A stretch of DNA of 64,000 nt from Erodium maritimum (taxonomy: Eukaryota; Streptophyta; Magnoliopsida; Geraniales; Geraniaceae): positions 130,603,203 to 130,667,202 of the forward strand of contig OY997588.1 of the NCBI GenBank assembly GCA_963921825.1, in the 5' to 3' direction. The notes beneath the pieces were generated by a model. It saw nothing but the letters and a program-made list of their open reading frames with translations. It made no database searches and was not told where the DNA came from. This document shows positions 34,382 to 45,200 of the stretch, piece after piece; the first letter of the stretch is position 1; each line of letters begins with the position of its first letter. Both the position numbers and the translations under genes were made by a program.

Positions 34382-35212
34382 TTTTGCTCTTCCTCAACTG
34401 GTTTGGAGCTGTTTTTCTATTCTTGGGGCTGGGGTTTGGGTTGGTTTTTATTGGGTGGTGGTGGTGGTGAGTTTTTTAGGCTCTGTGAGGTAGGAGTGTC
34501 CTTGGGGTTTAGCTGTTTTTGGAGTGTGGGCTGCTGTTCTTCTTTCTGTGTGTGGGTAGATTCTATGGTTTTGAGTGTTTTTCTTTGTCCCTCTCTGCCT
34601 CTTTCTCTTTGGTTTCAGGTCCTTTGCTTCTCCAGGCTTCTATTCTGAAGATCTTCACCTTTGAATCTTCATTTTGAATGAGAAGACCAATAACTTGGAG
34701 CCCAAGCAACTCCTCTGCTGCATTACTATACTGCTACCTCGGCCTCAAGATTCTACTTCAGATACAAATCCACACATCTCCAACTTTGCACCCTTACAAT
34801 CCTCTGATGCAACACTATACATCAACCTCAAGCCTCTACTTCGGACATCTAAACCCTATAACCCATAATTCCACTCATCTCCCTTACTTGCAACATCATT
34901 GAACCTCTACAGTTGTAGACCTTCACCAGCTTCTACCTGAATTGCATCACTCTTACCCTCACTTACATCACAATTGACCTCTCCCATATAAAGGTCTAAC
35001 TGTGAGCCACAATTTCAAAGATTCCTACTCATTCTCACACCCTAGCTACATTACATTTCAGCACCTCAAGTATTTTGTTCTCTCATTTCAATGTAATGGT
35101 TTTTAAACTTTCCTCCCCCAATCTGTAGACAGGTTGGGGGGGTGTGTTTTTTGTAACCTTGTTCCACCTCAGAAGAGGGTTTTAATCTATGCCTTCGTTG
35201 ATCAAAAAAATT
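34382..35212 (+). other. LINE D 3' UTR and A-rich tail
   Basis: Noncoding, with a GT-rich beginning, a CT-rich middle and the end CCTTCGTTGATCAAAAAAA. A short inverted stretch CCCCCAATC...GGTTGGGGG lies near 35115-35140. Confidence 0.75.
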
Positions 35213-35240
35213 TTTTAATTTGTTTTGCTGATAAAAACAA
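35213..35240 (+). other. Resumed 3' tail of LINE B
   Basis: AATTTGTTTTGCTGATAAAA matches the LINE A end at 21197-21226 and completes the LINE B 3' UTR that stops at 28157. Confidence 0.6.
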
Positions 35241-35454
35241 AACATAAAATTAACTCCTATCCTGCTCCTAAAAAACGTCCCACTATGTGTGAATCTAACC
35301 CATGATATTAGGAATTAGAAGAACTCATTTGAAACCCAGTTGAAATAGTTTTAATCAATTACAAGAACCAATATATGCATAGACAAATTGAGGTACAGTA
35401 TGTATAGATATTTTGTATATATTAACATAAAGAAAAAGTAAAATATTTTCTAAT
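35241..35454. other. AT-rich interstitial DNA
   Basis: Nothing coding or structured recognised. Confidence 0.4.
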
Positions 35455-35925
35455 ATAACAATAAAAATATGAATAATTAAAATAAAATTATGGTTAACTA
35501 TGAATGATTTGCAAATACTTATAGTATATTGTTTTTGTTGCAAATGTTTAAAGTATACTATTTTTCATGTATAAAAAGTGTGAAAACTAACGAAAAATTA
35601 GGATTTTAGAGGTTGTGTAACTTTAAAATTTTCAAAATAAATATGTATATATATACAAATCTATTTCCTAAACCCATTTCTGATATAACGATAATTAAAA
35701 TTAAAGTATTAGTTTTAAAATATATTTGTATGTATATACCTATGTATTTATCTTGAAAATTTTAAAGTTGTACATGCTCTGATATGCCAATTTTCTGTTA
35801 GTTTTCACACTTTTTGCACATGAAAAATAGTATATTGTAAGTATTTTCAACAAAAACAACACACCGTAAATATTTACAAAACGTGCATAGTTCACCCAGA
35901 TATCCATATTTTTGTTTTAAATTAT
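35455..35925. repeat. Foldback (inverted repeat) element, AT-rich
   Basis: Two arms of roughly 200 bp face each other, e.g. ACTATTTTTCATGTATAAAA on the left and its complement around 35810-35830, both next to GTGTGAAAACTAAC. The arms are imperfect and no clean terminus or target duplication was identified. MITE-like or MULE-like. Confidence 0.65.
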
Positions 35926-35990
35926 GGTATAGTACGAGAACTTAGTATATAATAAAGTACGGTAAAATAAATAATAAAAGGATACAATGC

Positions 35991-36100
35991 ATGTAAGTAA
36001 TTTAGTACAAATTGTTAAAGTCATACATTTTTTCTTGAACAACTATAGTTCAAATTCTCTCATATATAATTATTTGGGGGGGGGGGGGGGGGGGGGGGGG
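35991..36100 (+). repeat. Paralogue of the solo LTR 1 target site, with 25-G tract
   Basis: ATGCATGTAAGTAATTTAGT at 35991 joins without a break the two sequences that flank solo LTR 1. Homology continues to a G run at 36076-36100 (25 G, versus 6 at about 4051). Confidence 0.8.
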
Positions 36101-36650
36101 TTAAACTAATAGTAATGAGAGTATTTTTGTTCTAAAATATTTTAAAAACATAGATTTCCCAATATTACATTATAATGGCATAGTTATCCCTATAAAACTA
36201 CTCGCTCCTATCGAGACCCCCTCCTTCCTCTGTCGAGACCGAAACCCTAGCCATGGAACTAGCTCCTATTCCCGCCGCATCTCCCAGGAAGAGCTCTCCG
36301 GAGGCTGCATCAGCGGAGTGGTCTTCTCTGCTGCCCTGATCGGGATCCCCTTCCCCTCCTGTCACCATGTCGAGGCCCTCGCTTGGCTCGAAAACTGGAT
36401 TGTCCGCCTCTCCTCCGAGCGTTATCGTCATCTCCTCGGACGATTCGTCCTCGAATCCTTCATCTCTGCACCGATCCTACCACTCGCCTCCGACCTCTCC
36501 ATTCCCCACATGGGGGCCACGTCGTCGTCGTTCGGGGTTGGAAGCGTTACAGCCAAGGCATGGCTTCGCGCGGGAGCGGCCATGAGAGTCTGCCCTTCGC
36601 TCCAGTGGTCCTTCTCGCATTCAGCAACCGAGGTTCAAAACCACGGTGAC

Positions 36651-36860
36651 CCATGACCTTGCTCTGGGTCGGCGGTAGGTGCAAGGCCAGTGTTCAAGTA
36701 TCCAGCAACCACGGTTCATGCATGCTACGATCCATGACCTTGCACTGGGTAGTCGTTGGGCGCACGGCCAGCCTGGCCATCAAAAGCGCTTTGGGGAGGC
36801 TGCGTCCAATGACCTTGCTCTGGGGCATCGTTGGATGCAAGACTGGCCTGGTAGTTCGGC
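36651..36860 (+). repeat. About 79-bp degenerate tandem repeat
   Basis: Three units begin ATGACCTTGCTCTGGG or close variants at about 36653, 36732 and 36811. Translated in one frame they give repeated DLALGxRW. A further partial copy lies at about 37078. Confidence 0.65.
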
Positions 36861-37415
36861 AGGGTTTGGTCGATCCCCGAAGTGAGGGCCGACCCAGGAC
36901 TCATGTCCGTCCATCTGGATGGGCTCCCTCGTACCCTAGGGTTTATAATTCCCATCGTGCGGCTATATCGCTGGGTAAGTCTTGGCTCTCGGGTTGGTCG
37001 GACTCTTTGCCGGCTGGCAAAGCACAAGGTGCATTGGGATATCAGTGACCCCTTCATGTGGAGCCCATAGCGTATTATGACCTTGCATGGAATATCCCAA
37101 CAAGACGGAGGGTAGGACCTCGACCTTAGCCAGGACATCAAGGACCGCATGGCCATGGTGGTATGGGGAAATTGGGTTTGGGGGTCATCTGTCCACCTTT
37201 GCCCCTAAACACATTACCTAAGATTGGGTTGTGCCGCGGATTGGGGACTGAGGTACTATTGGTGTCGGTCTCTACCCTGTGACATGGCTCTTTGTGGGCG
37301 GGACCCTGGGATGGCTTCAGAGGTCCAGGTCAGACATTGAGTGGAATTCGCATTGCTGCATCTCTCAGGCCTCCTAGTGAGATCGAATATCTTCGGCGAC
37401 ATGATATGGAGGATT

Positions 37416-37437
37416 GGGGGGGGGGGGGGGGGGGGGG
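37416..37437 (+). repeat. Poly-G tract (22 G)
   Basis: Uninterrupted run inside the retroposon. Confidence 0.9.
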
Positions 37438-37904
37438 CGGCGTCGGCAACTACTAGAACCCCCAGGCCGGCCCCGGAGGTATGAATCAGTCTCTAGAGGT
37501 GACCCACCAACCTTCCCCCAATGACGATCACATGCTCGGTTGCACTAACGAGGCAGAGTGTCGCCTTTGGGTGACCCAGAGGTACCCAGACCCCACCTTG
37601 AGCAGTGTTCGTCATCACATTTTGCTACCATGGATTTTACTTTTTCGCTATTAGTTTCGGGTTTAGTTATTTATGTTTGGTTGTTAAGTCTAGACGTCAC
37701 TAAGGCACATCATCAATACGTCGTCGACGTGATAGTATTTACAGGGTCTCTCTATTTACCCTCTAAAGTCCTAAACATGTATCGACTCTTTTAATGGAAT
37801 AGAATGACACTTTTACTCAAAAAAAACATGATAATGACATACTAAAATATATATTATATTATAAAATATAGATTTCCAAATTTCCCAACCCTTCCGACAT
37901 TTTT

Positions 37905-38230
37905 GCACAAACCAAATGGAATCTCTTAAAGGAAAACAAGGGGCTTTATTATTTGTTTCCTTTACAGGTAAAGCCCACGTATGCAAAATTAATGGTCAAC
38001 CACATTAGTGCAGCAAACCAAGTAGAATATCTTAAAGAAATGCAGAAACCAAATGGAATCTCATAAAGAAAAACAAGGGGCTTTATTATTTGTTTCCTTT
38101 ACAGGTAAAGCCCAGGTATACAAAATTAATGGTCAACCACATTATTGCAGCAAACCAATTAGAATCTCTGGGCTTCACCATTTGTTTCCTTCACAGGGAA
38201 GGCCCACGTATACAAAATTAATAGTCAACC
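37905..38230 (+). repeat. Hairpin-bearing tandem repeat, about three units
   Basis: Units beginning AAACCAAATGGAATCTC at about 37909 and 38046, and a diverged one at about 38151, each contain GGGCTTTATTATTTG and later GGTAAAGCCC. These form an 8-bp stem (GGGCTTTA / TAAAGCCC) around a 20-base loop in the first two units. A partial extra copy lies at 38012-38041. Confidence 0.85.
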
Positions 38231-38595
38231 AAAAAGTTACTTCCGACCACATATTGCTCTATGCAAATTAATGCTTTCTGTAAATTGGGTGGTGTTGATA
38301 TCTACCTCATGTACCAATCTCTTGCTATTCACACTCATTTATCGCTCCAACATTTTAATTTCACATAAGCATAAAAAACGTGTTTCTTAACCAGGATTTC
38401 AACCAAATTAATGCTTTGAAGTTGTAAGTAAAATAAATAATATTTTCAAGTTTCAGCTTCAAGTATTTCATAATTTGATATTTCAAGTTAGATAAAAAAG
38501 TATCAACACTTTTTTTACTAATGCACCAAAAATAATTCTATTAGAAATAATGAAAAAGTAAGAAATATCCCTTTAAAATGATAAACATTATACTT

Positions 38596-38880
38596 CACTA
38601 CTGTTGAAACCGATTTTGTCGGCGGCAATGTAACCATTGTCGGTGAAGTTTGGATTTCACACCGATAATTTAAATAACCGCCGGATAAGAATTTCAATCT
38701 GTTGATCAAGCCAGTTACTTCATCGAAGGATAAACGATCCATAGTTGAAGTCACCAACCACACCGATGAAATAAGTAACCGTCGTACAAGTTATTTTTTT
38801 CGTCGATGAAGTTTGGGAGTTAGCGACAGATTACTTATCGTCCTTATATGGTGAATGACCAAGCGACATTGTCTAATTAA
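38596..38880 (+). mobile_element. CACTA-like terminus with subterminal repeats
   Basis: CACTACTGTTGA at 38596 matches the inverted terminus of the 1-951 element (CACTACTGCTGA) in 11 of 12 positions. It is followed by repeated CCGATGAAAT/TCGGTGAAGTT motifs. No opposite end was found, so it is probably a truncated or small derivative. Confidence 0.5.
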
Positions 38881-39894
38881 TTATATGTAATATATAAAAA
38901 AAGTTGAAAACATATATTCAATACGATTAATGTAAGGAATGTAAATCTCTAATTCTAAAAAGCTCTCTAAGGTTGAGAGCTCTTAACCCTGGTCATCCTT
39001 GGTTGCCGCCCATGATACCGCCAGCATACAAAAATTTTATCACCAAGAGGTTGATCATGAGTCTTTTCATCCTTACAACCATGAATCGGAAGGATGGTTC
39101 TTCTGCGACAATCCGTGATTTTGTTTTACAGTGGTGCTTACCCTCTCCGTGTTAGTCTCCCATGTTAGGAGTGGGTACACGGGGACCTTCGTTGTCCCCG
39201 AAAGTCAGACGTATCAAGCGAGGTCTACTCTATAGTCTCGCCAAAGTCAACGAGTGAGCATATATTTAGGGACTTAAAAAGGAAGGGGGTTCTGAATCTA
39301 GTCAGGATTCCTAGCCTTCTTTTGAGACGTTTGTTCGATCGTACTCCTCACGAGAAATGAGTCCTCACCATGGGATCAAACAGTGTTTAGACACCATTTA
39401 AGAAAGGTGTTCTTTAGTTGGTTATGTCTTTACATGTTTTTCTTTATCGTAGTTTTTGTTTTATTTTCAAAATCAATTTTGTCTTCCACAATCGTCTTAG
39501 AGTTTGTGAATGAGAGACCATAGTCACTTCTTCCTGTACTAACTCTTTTCTTTTTCATTAATGATATAAGCATCACTTACGCTCAATTTTTTGTAAGTAA
39601 TGTAAAATTAAGATATATTAATTAATTTTCCAGAATTAACTGTTCACTACTCTTAATTAAATGATTCTGATTATAGACAATGCAATTGATTATTTTTTAT
39701 AATGTAGAAATTAAAAATATAAGAACGGTAGTAATTCTATAATACTTATCAATGGGAAATTAATTTAAGAATTATAATCAAATAATTAAGGGAGTGTAAT
39801 TAAATAATTCATTAAAGAATTATAATCAAACTAGTAAGATATTATGCTTTAGTTTTCTATTTTTAATATTATGTTTTTATTTAATAAGCGATGA
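38881..39894. other. Unclassified, possible LINE 3' UTR then AT-rich DNA
   Basis: 38940-39575 is moderately GC-rich without coding potential and ends TTTCATTAATGATATAAG, a style seen at plant LINE 3' ends. 39600-39894 is AT-rich with the direct repeat AAGAATTATAATCAAA at about 39768 and 39817. Nothing further recognised. Confidence 0.3.
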
Positions 39895-40844
39895 ATTTAT
39901 TGATCAAAGTATTTCAGAGAAATAAGTACAATGTATGAAACTCAAAAGTGAGGATCAGCCTATAGGAAAAAAGTAGAAAGGAGTTTACATGTAATGCAAG
40001 CAACTGAAAAACAAAAAATACAAGCTAGAGATTTAACAAAAACAAGTAGCTGGAGCTTGCTTCCACACGATGAAGTTGATACCATCCCTGAGCAGACCGG
40101 TAACTCAAACAAGACCGTAACCCTATTGCGGAAGAATCAGAAAGAGAGCCTCAAACGCCTGATTGAAAACCGATCCATTCCTGCGGATCCATAAGCAGTG
40201 CTAGATAGGCTATCTTTACCCATCCATTTCTTCGTGCCCCGGACAGAGACTGTGGATGAATGATACTAAAACACCCAAGCAAATAAGCAATGCAATAAAA
40301 TGTGGTCCGAGTCTTGAGAGAATGTCTTGTAGGTGCCACACAAAATTCTACAACCCCTCCATTCCAAAACGACCATAGAGTGAACAACTTGGTGGACGAT
40401 ATGCCAGACCAGAAGACCAAAATTTTGAGGCCACCCTTTAAGCCTTAATATCCGAGCCCAAGGAAGAGAATTGATTGAAGGTGCCTCAAGCAAAGAATAC
40501 ATACTGAGTCTCTTGTTCCATCTGATCTCATGTGTACATCACTGAGCGAACCGATTAGTTGTAGATTCTTCATGTCCTCCCAAACAAAACAGACTCTATT
40601 AACCCAAATATCACTAATTCTCTTCCTTTTGGTTGTAACTATCAAATGTAACCGTGACTACTTGATACGTAAGGCTATATCACCCAGCAACACATCCTCC
40701 CAGAAGAGGATTCTGCTCATATCACCTATTTTCAAATGTCGACTCTATCTACCAAAGAGATTTGAGAAATTGGGATCCTTAGCTAGCAAGATCTAAGATG
40801 TGTGTAAAAAAAGATGAGGTCCTCGGTTTATCGCACATCGTTAT
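39895..40844 (-). pseudogene. LINE ORF2 3' portion (zf-RVT) and 3' end, minus strand
   Basis: On the minus strand, RILFWEDVLLGDIALR-like sequence (about 40720-40680) is followed by the zinc-binding domain (WPQNFGLLVWHI, then DSDHILLHCLFAW near 40290). The tail resembles an L1 end (ACTTTGATCAATAAATTC near 39905). Its layout matches LINE D's C-terminal half. Stops and frameshifts are numerous. It continues at 45796-46086 beyond the copia insertion, with the middle of the LINE missing. Confidence 0.7.
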
Positions 40845-40977
40845 TGTTAGCATTATCTATTCGAATATCAAATATTATTTGAATGGATATTATCCTTATC
40901 ACTTGTATAGATTTGAATAGGGATAAGTGTATATTTATACTTGAACATGAATGAATACGGAACAACAATTCATACCA
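40845..40977 (+). repeat. 5' LTR of the Ale-type copia
   Basis: Starts TGTTAGCATT. The end is placed at ACCA (40977) because a degenerate primer binding site begins at 40986. The short length, about 133 bp, suits Ale elements; the border is approximate. Confidence 0.5.
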
Positions 40978-40985
40978 ATCCTTTA

Positions 40986-40999
40986 CGGTATCACAGAGC
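40986..40999 (+). promoter_or_regulatory. Degenerate tRNA-iMet primer binding site
   Basis: CGGTATCACAGAGC differs from the standard TGGTATCAGAGC by a substitution and a small insertion. Confidence 0.5.
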
Positions 41000-41410
41000 T
41001 CTTGAAACCTATTCCAGTTGCAATTCTTCTTCCGCTACTCTTATCGTGTAATTTCCATTTTGAAACACAGTGCTGATCGCAGAACCAGTTTTCTGCAGAT
41101 CGCACGACTCAATCCAAGTCTGTTGATCGCATATCCAATTGCAGATCGCAGACTTGTGTTTCAGTTCCACTATTACACGTTCTCTACCAGTGTGCTGATC
41201 GCATATTCCATTGCAGATCGCATACGATTGTTTCAATTGCACTGTTGCACGTCTCTATTGCTTCAGTCGCATATCTCAAACTATTCCACTTGCAAACTTG
41301 TGTTCCAATCGCATAAGACTATCTCAGTCACCATTGGTTAATTCATCTGCTCACAGTTTCAACTCCATTGTTATTGTGCTCTCCAATTGTGCAGTCCACT
41401 TTCTCCATCC

Positions 41411-42269
41411 ATGGCTTCTCATCTGGTACTGACAGTCACGAACATCCGACTGGCAATCCCGATTGTTTTAGACATGGAGAAACAGCACTACTCATCTTGG
41501 GCAGAGCTGTTCAAAATTCACTGCCAAGCATTTCAGGTCACACATCATATCCTCCCAGACGCTGTGACGGCACCTTCTCCAATCAATGTACCAGCCGAAA
41601 CCGATACAACATCAGATGCTACATCGGGTACGGACGGAAAATCAAAAGCTACAGGTTCTGAATCTACTCAGGTGTCATCTCTCTCAACTACTCCTAACAC
41701 TGAGTTATGGTCCCGTGTTGATGCCACTGTTTTGCAATGAATATATGGCACAATATCGAGTGATCTGTTACAGACAATCATTGCACCGGATTCCACTGCT
41801 GCACAAGCATGGAATGCTCTTCGTAGCATATTTCAAGATAATCGTCATACTAGAATTGTGCACCTTGAAAATCAATTCTCTAATACTCGCTTGGATAGCT
41901 TTACTGGTATTCCTCCATACTGTCAGGAACTCAAGAACATTGCATATCAATTGTCCAATATGGGCGCTCCGGTCTCCAATGATCGACTCGTAGTTCAGCT
42001 GGTCACCGGCCTTACTAGCGCTTATGATCATGTTGCTGCACTTATTCAACAACGAGATCCTTTCCCGTTATTTCATGAAGCCCGATCGTAACTTTTGTTG
42101 GAAGAGACGAGGAAGCAAAAGCAACATAATATGCTTCCTGCACCTGCCGCTCTTGTGTCACAAACTCATGGGGACAGCAAACATGGAAGGCAGCCCGACC
42201 TCCGGCAGATCAAACCGTGGCCGACGATCTGACAGAGGCGGACGGAACCGTTCTGCACGTAATGTTTAG
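41411..42269 (+). pseudogene. copia gag (Ale-type), broken
   Basis: ATG at 41411 (MASHLVLTVTNIRLAIP). The UBN2/gag-type domain includes HYSSWAELFKIHCQAF, then AAQAWNALRSIFQDNRHTRIVHLE and LVTGLTSAYDHVAALI. Stops at 41738-41740 and 42089-42091 leave the frame unchanged. A frameshift near 42170 then leads into a Gly/Arg-rich tail (GRRSDRGGRNRS) that ends at a stop near 42267. It forms the capsid when intact. Not functional. Confidence 0.75.
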
Positions 42270-42275
42270 TATCGG

Positions 42276-45200
42276 GTGCAGAAGGGACGTGGACATTCGC
42301 ATGGGCCGCAGCAGTACAATTCTGGACAGTACCATACTGGGCCGCAACAAACTTCATGGCACACTGGCCCATGCCCGTATCCCTCTCAGCAGAATTGGAG
42401 TGGACAACAACAACAACGTGCATGGGCAGGCCCACCCGCACAATATCAGCAACAAATTGAACTGCACGGTTCTGGGCTGCTCGGGCCCCATCCTTCCTCA
42501 CGTGGACAGTCCACCCAGCAGACACAAGCAGCTCGAGAAGGGCATGGCTCACGTGCTCCTTCATCTTATGGCCAGGATTCAAATGTTCCCACGAACATAG
42601 ATGTTGCATTCAACTCTATGACGTTAAATCCACCGGACCAATGGTTCATGGACTCAGGTGCGACCTCTCACATGACCGTCGACTCAGGTAGTCTTCATAA
42701 TTATTTTAATTCAAGCTCTAATCGTCATGTTGTGGTAGAAAATGGACATCATATTCCAATTGTAGGATACGGTAGTGTATCTTTAACCCCAAACCACCTG
42801 TCACTGGCCTTATCTAATGTTATTCATGCACCTCACATAATTAAAAACCTTATTTCTGTACGCCGTTTCGTCACTGATAACAATGTTTCTGTGGAATTTG
42901 ATCGTTTTGGTTTTGCTATGAAGTACTATCAGCCGGGCAAGGTTTTTCTGAGATGTGATAGCTCGGGGGATCTCTACCCTGTGTCTTCGTCCTCATCTCC
43001 TGGTGCATCTTCGTCATTTTTAGCTTTGTCTCCATCGGTCTGGCACTCTCGGCTAGGACATCCTGGTGCTCTTGTCTTCGATGCTCTCCGACGCAATAAT
43101 CTGGTCCAATGTGGATCGTCTAGTTCTTTCTGTTATCCGTGTGCTTTGGGCAAAAACATTAAGTTACCTTTTAAGTTATCTAGTTCTTGCACGTATGCAC
43201 CTTTTGACATTATTCATGGGGATTTATGGACTTCACCTGTTTTAAGCTCTGCAGGGCACCGTTATTACTTATTGTTGGTTTATGATTTTACGAATTTTGT
43301 GTGGACATTTCCTTTGCACTCTAAATCGCAGGTCTATTCCATATTTACTTCCTTCCACTCGTATGTACGTACACAATTCGGAACATCCATCAAAGCACTA
43401 CAATGCGACAACGGGAAGGAATTCGAAAACGGACCACTCCAAAAAATTTGTGCTGATACATGCATGATTTTCAGACTCTCGTGTCCATACACATCGCCCC
43501 AAAACGGTCGTGCTGAACGTAAATTTCGTACCATTAATAACATAGTTCGTACACTACTGGTACATTCGTCCGTCCCTCCAAATTTTTGGCATTTTGCATT
43601 ATCTATGTCCACCTATTTTCATAATATTCTACTATGCAAAATTCTCAACTTTGTCTCTCCAACTCATTACTTATTCTCTCGTGTTCCATCATATGATCAT
43701 TTACGTATATTTGGTTGTGCTTGCTTTCCACTATTACCTGCTGTGTCCATTAATAAACTTCAACCTCGTTCTATGCCTTGTGTGTTCTTGGGCTATCCAT
43801 CTCAGCATCGCGGATATATTTGCTTTGACCCGGAGACCAAACGAATCATTGTGGAACGACATGTTCTCTTTGACGAAATGGCTTTCCCATTCTCCACCAT
43901 CACCCGAACACCTGCTGATTATGACTTCCTAGATCTCACTACTCCATTGTTCACTCCTCCAGCAGCTGGCCCCGTCACTGTACCACCACCAGCCCCGCCT
44001 ACACCAGCACCATGTTCTCCTACACATGATGATCGCCTCAGCCCCGTCACCTCTACAACTCCACCATCCGTTCAGCCAACAACGGACAACCCCGAGCCCC
44101 CTCAACCACCTATTCATCCGATGCAAACTAGATTAAGATCTGGTATCATCAAACCTCGATCATTGTTTAATCTTAATGCATCTACCTCACCCTCTCCATT
44201 ACCAAAATCAGCTAAAGATGCACTTCTAGATCCTAACTGGAGTCTAGCCATGCGTGATGAATATGATGCTTTAATTAAAAATAATACGTGGGAGCTTGTA
44301 CCCCGTCCTTGTTCTGCTAATATTGTTCGGTCTATGTGGCTTTTTCGTCATAAAGTTCGATCTGACGGTTCCTTTAAGCGTTATAAAGCTCATCTTGTAG
44401 GTGACAGAAGCTCACAACAGGTTGGCGTGGATTGCACCGAGACGTTTAACCCAGTGGTCAAACCAGCCACCATCAGAACAATGCTCAGTATTGCCCTATC
44501 TCGTTCATGGCCCATTCATCAACTAGACGTGAAGAATGCATTTCTGCATGGTGATCTCTCGGAGACAGTCTACATGCACCAGCCACAGGGATTTCGTAGT
44601 ACTACTCCTCTAGACTATGTGTGTCTTCTCCGACGATCTCTATACGGCCTCAAGCAGGCTCCCCGAGCCTGGTACCAGCGTTTCACGGACTATGTTGCCA
44701 CCATTGGATTCACTCACAGTAGATCCGACCACTCCCTCTTTATTTATCACAGTGGAGCTGATACAACATTTATTCTCCTCTATGTGGATGATATTATCCT
44801 CACCACCTCCAGTGATTCGCTTCGCCTGACTATTATGCAACATCTGGCGTCTGAGTTTGCCATGAAGGACTTGGGTCCATTGTCCTACTTTCTGGGTATT
44901 GCAGTTACTCGACATTCCGGCGGTCTATTTCTGTCTCAACGAAAATATACTGAGGAGATTATACACCGTGCATGCATGGAGTCGTGGTCTCCGTCTACTA
45001 CCCCGATTGATTCTAAAGGCAAGATGAGTGCAAATGTTGGTGAGCCATACTTTGATCCACACCTATACAGGAGCCTAGCAGGAGCATTGCAGTATCTGAC
45101 TTTCACTCGACCTGACATCGCTTATGCAGTTCAGCAGGTCTGTCTCCATATGCATGACCCCCGTGTTGGTCACATGGGCGCTCTGAAACGTATTATTCGC

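Larger units (their letters stand above)
28158..35212 (+). mobile_element. LINE D: full-length L1-type (RRM-ORF1) LINE
   Basis: A 7.05-kb element with 5' UTR, ORF1, ORF2 and 3' UTR, ending TTGATCAAAAAAA. It is flanked by an 11-bp duplication TTTAAATTTGT (28147-28157) and TTTTAATTTGT (35213-35223), 10 of 11 matching. Both frames are broken by a small number of stops and two homopolymer frameshifts, so it is full-length but inactive. It sits in the 3' UTR of LINE B. Confidence 0.88.
36185..37829 (+). mobile_element. Poly-A-tailed retroposon, LINE-like, unclassified
   Basis: It is bounded by ATAATGGCATAGT (36172-36184) and ATAATGACATACT (37831-37843), a 13-bp duplication with two mismatches. 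It ends in TTTTACTCAAAAAAAAC. The interior is GC-rich with a 5' leader and a Ser/Pro-rich frame start at 36254 (MELAPIPAASPRKSS). A weak ORF1-like piece (VHLDGLPRTLGFIIP) lies near 36900. No RT is present. Internal repeats of about 79 bp and a 22-G tract occur. Either a nonautonomous LINE or a retroposed transcript. Confidence 0.5.
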
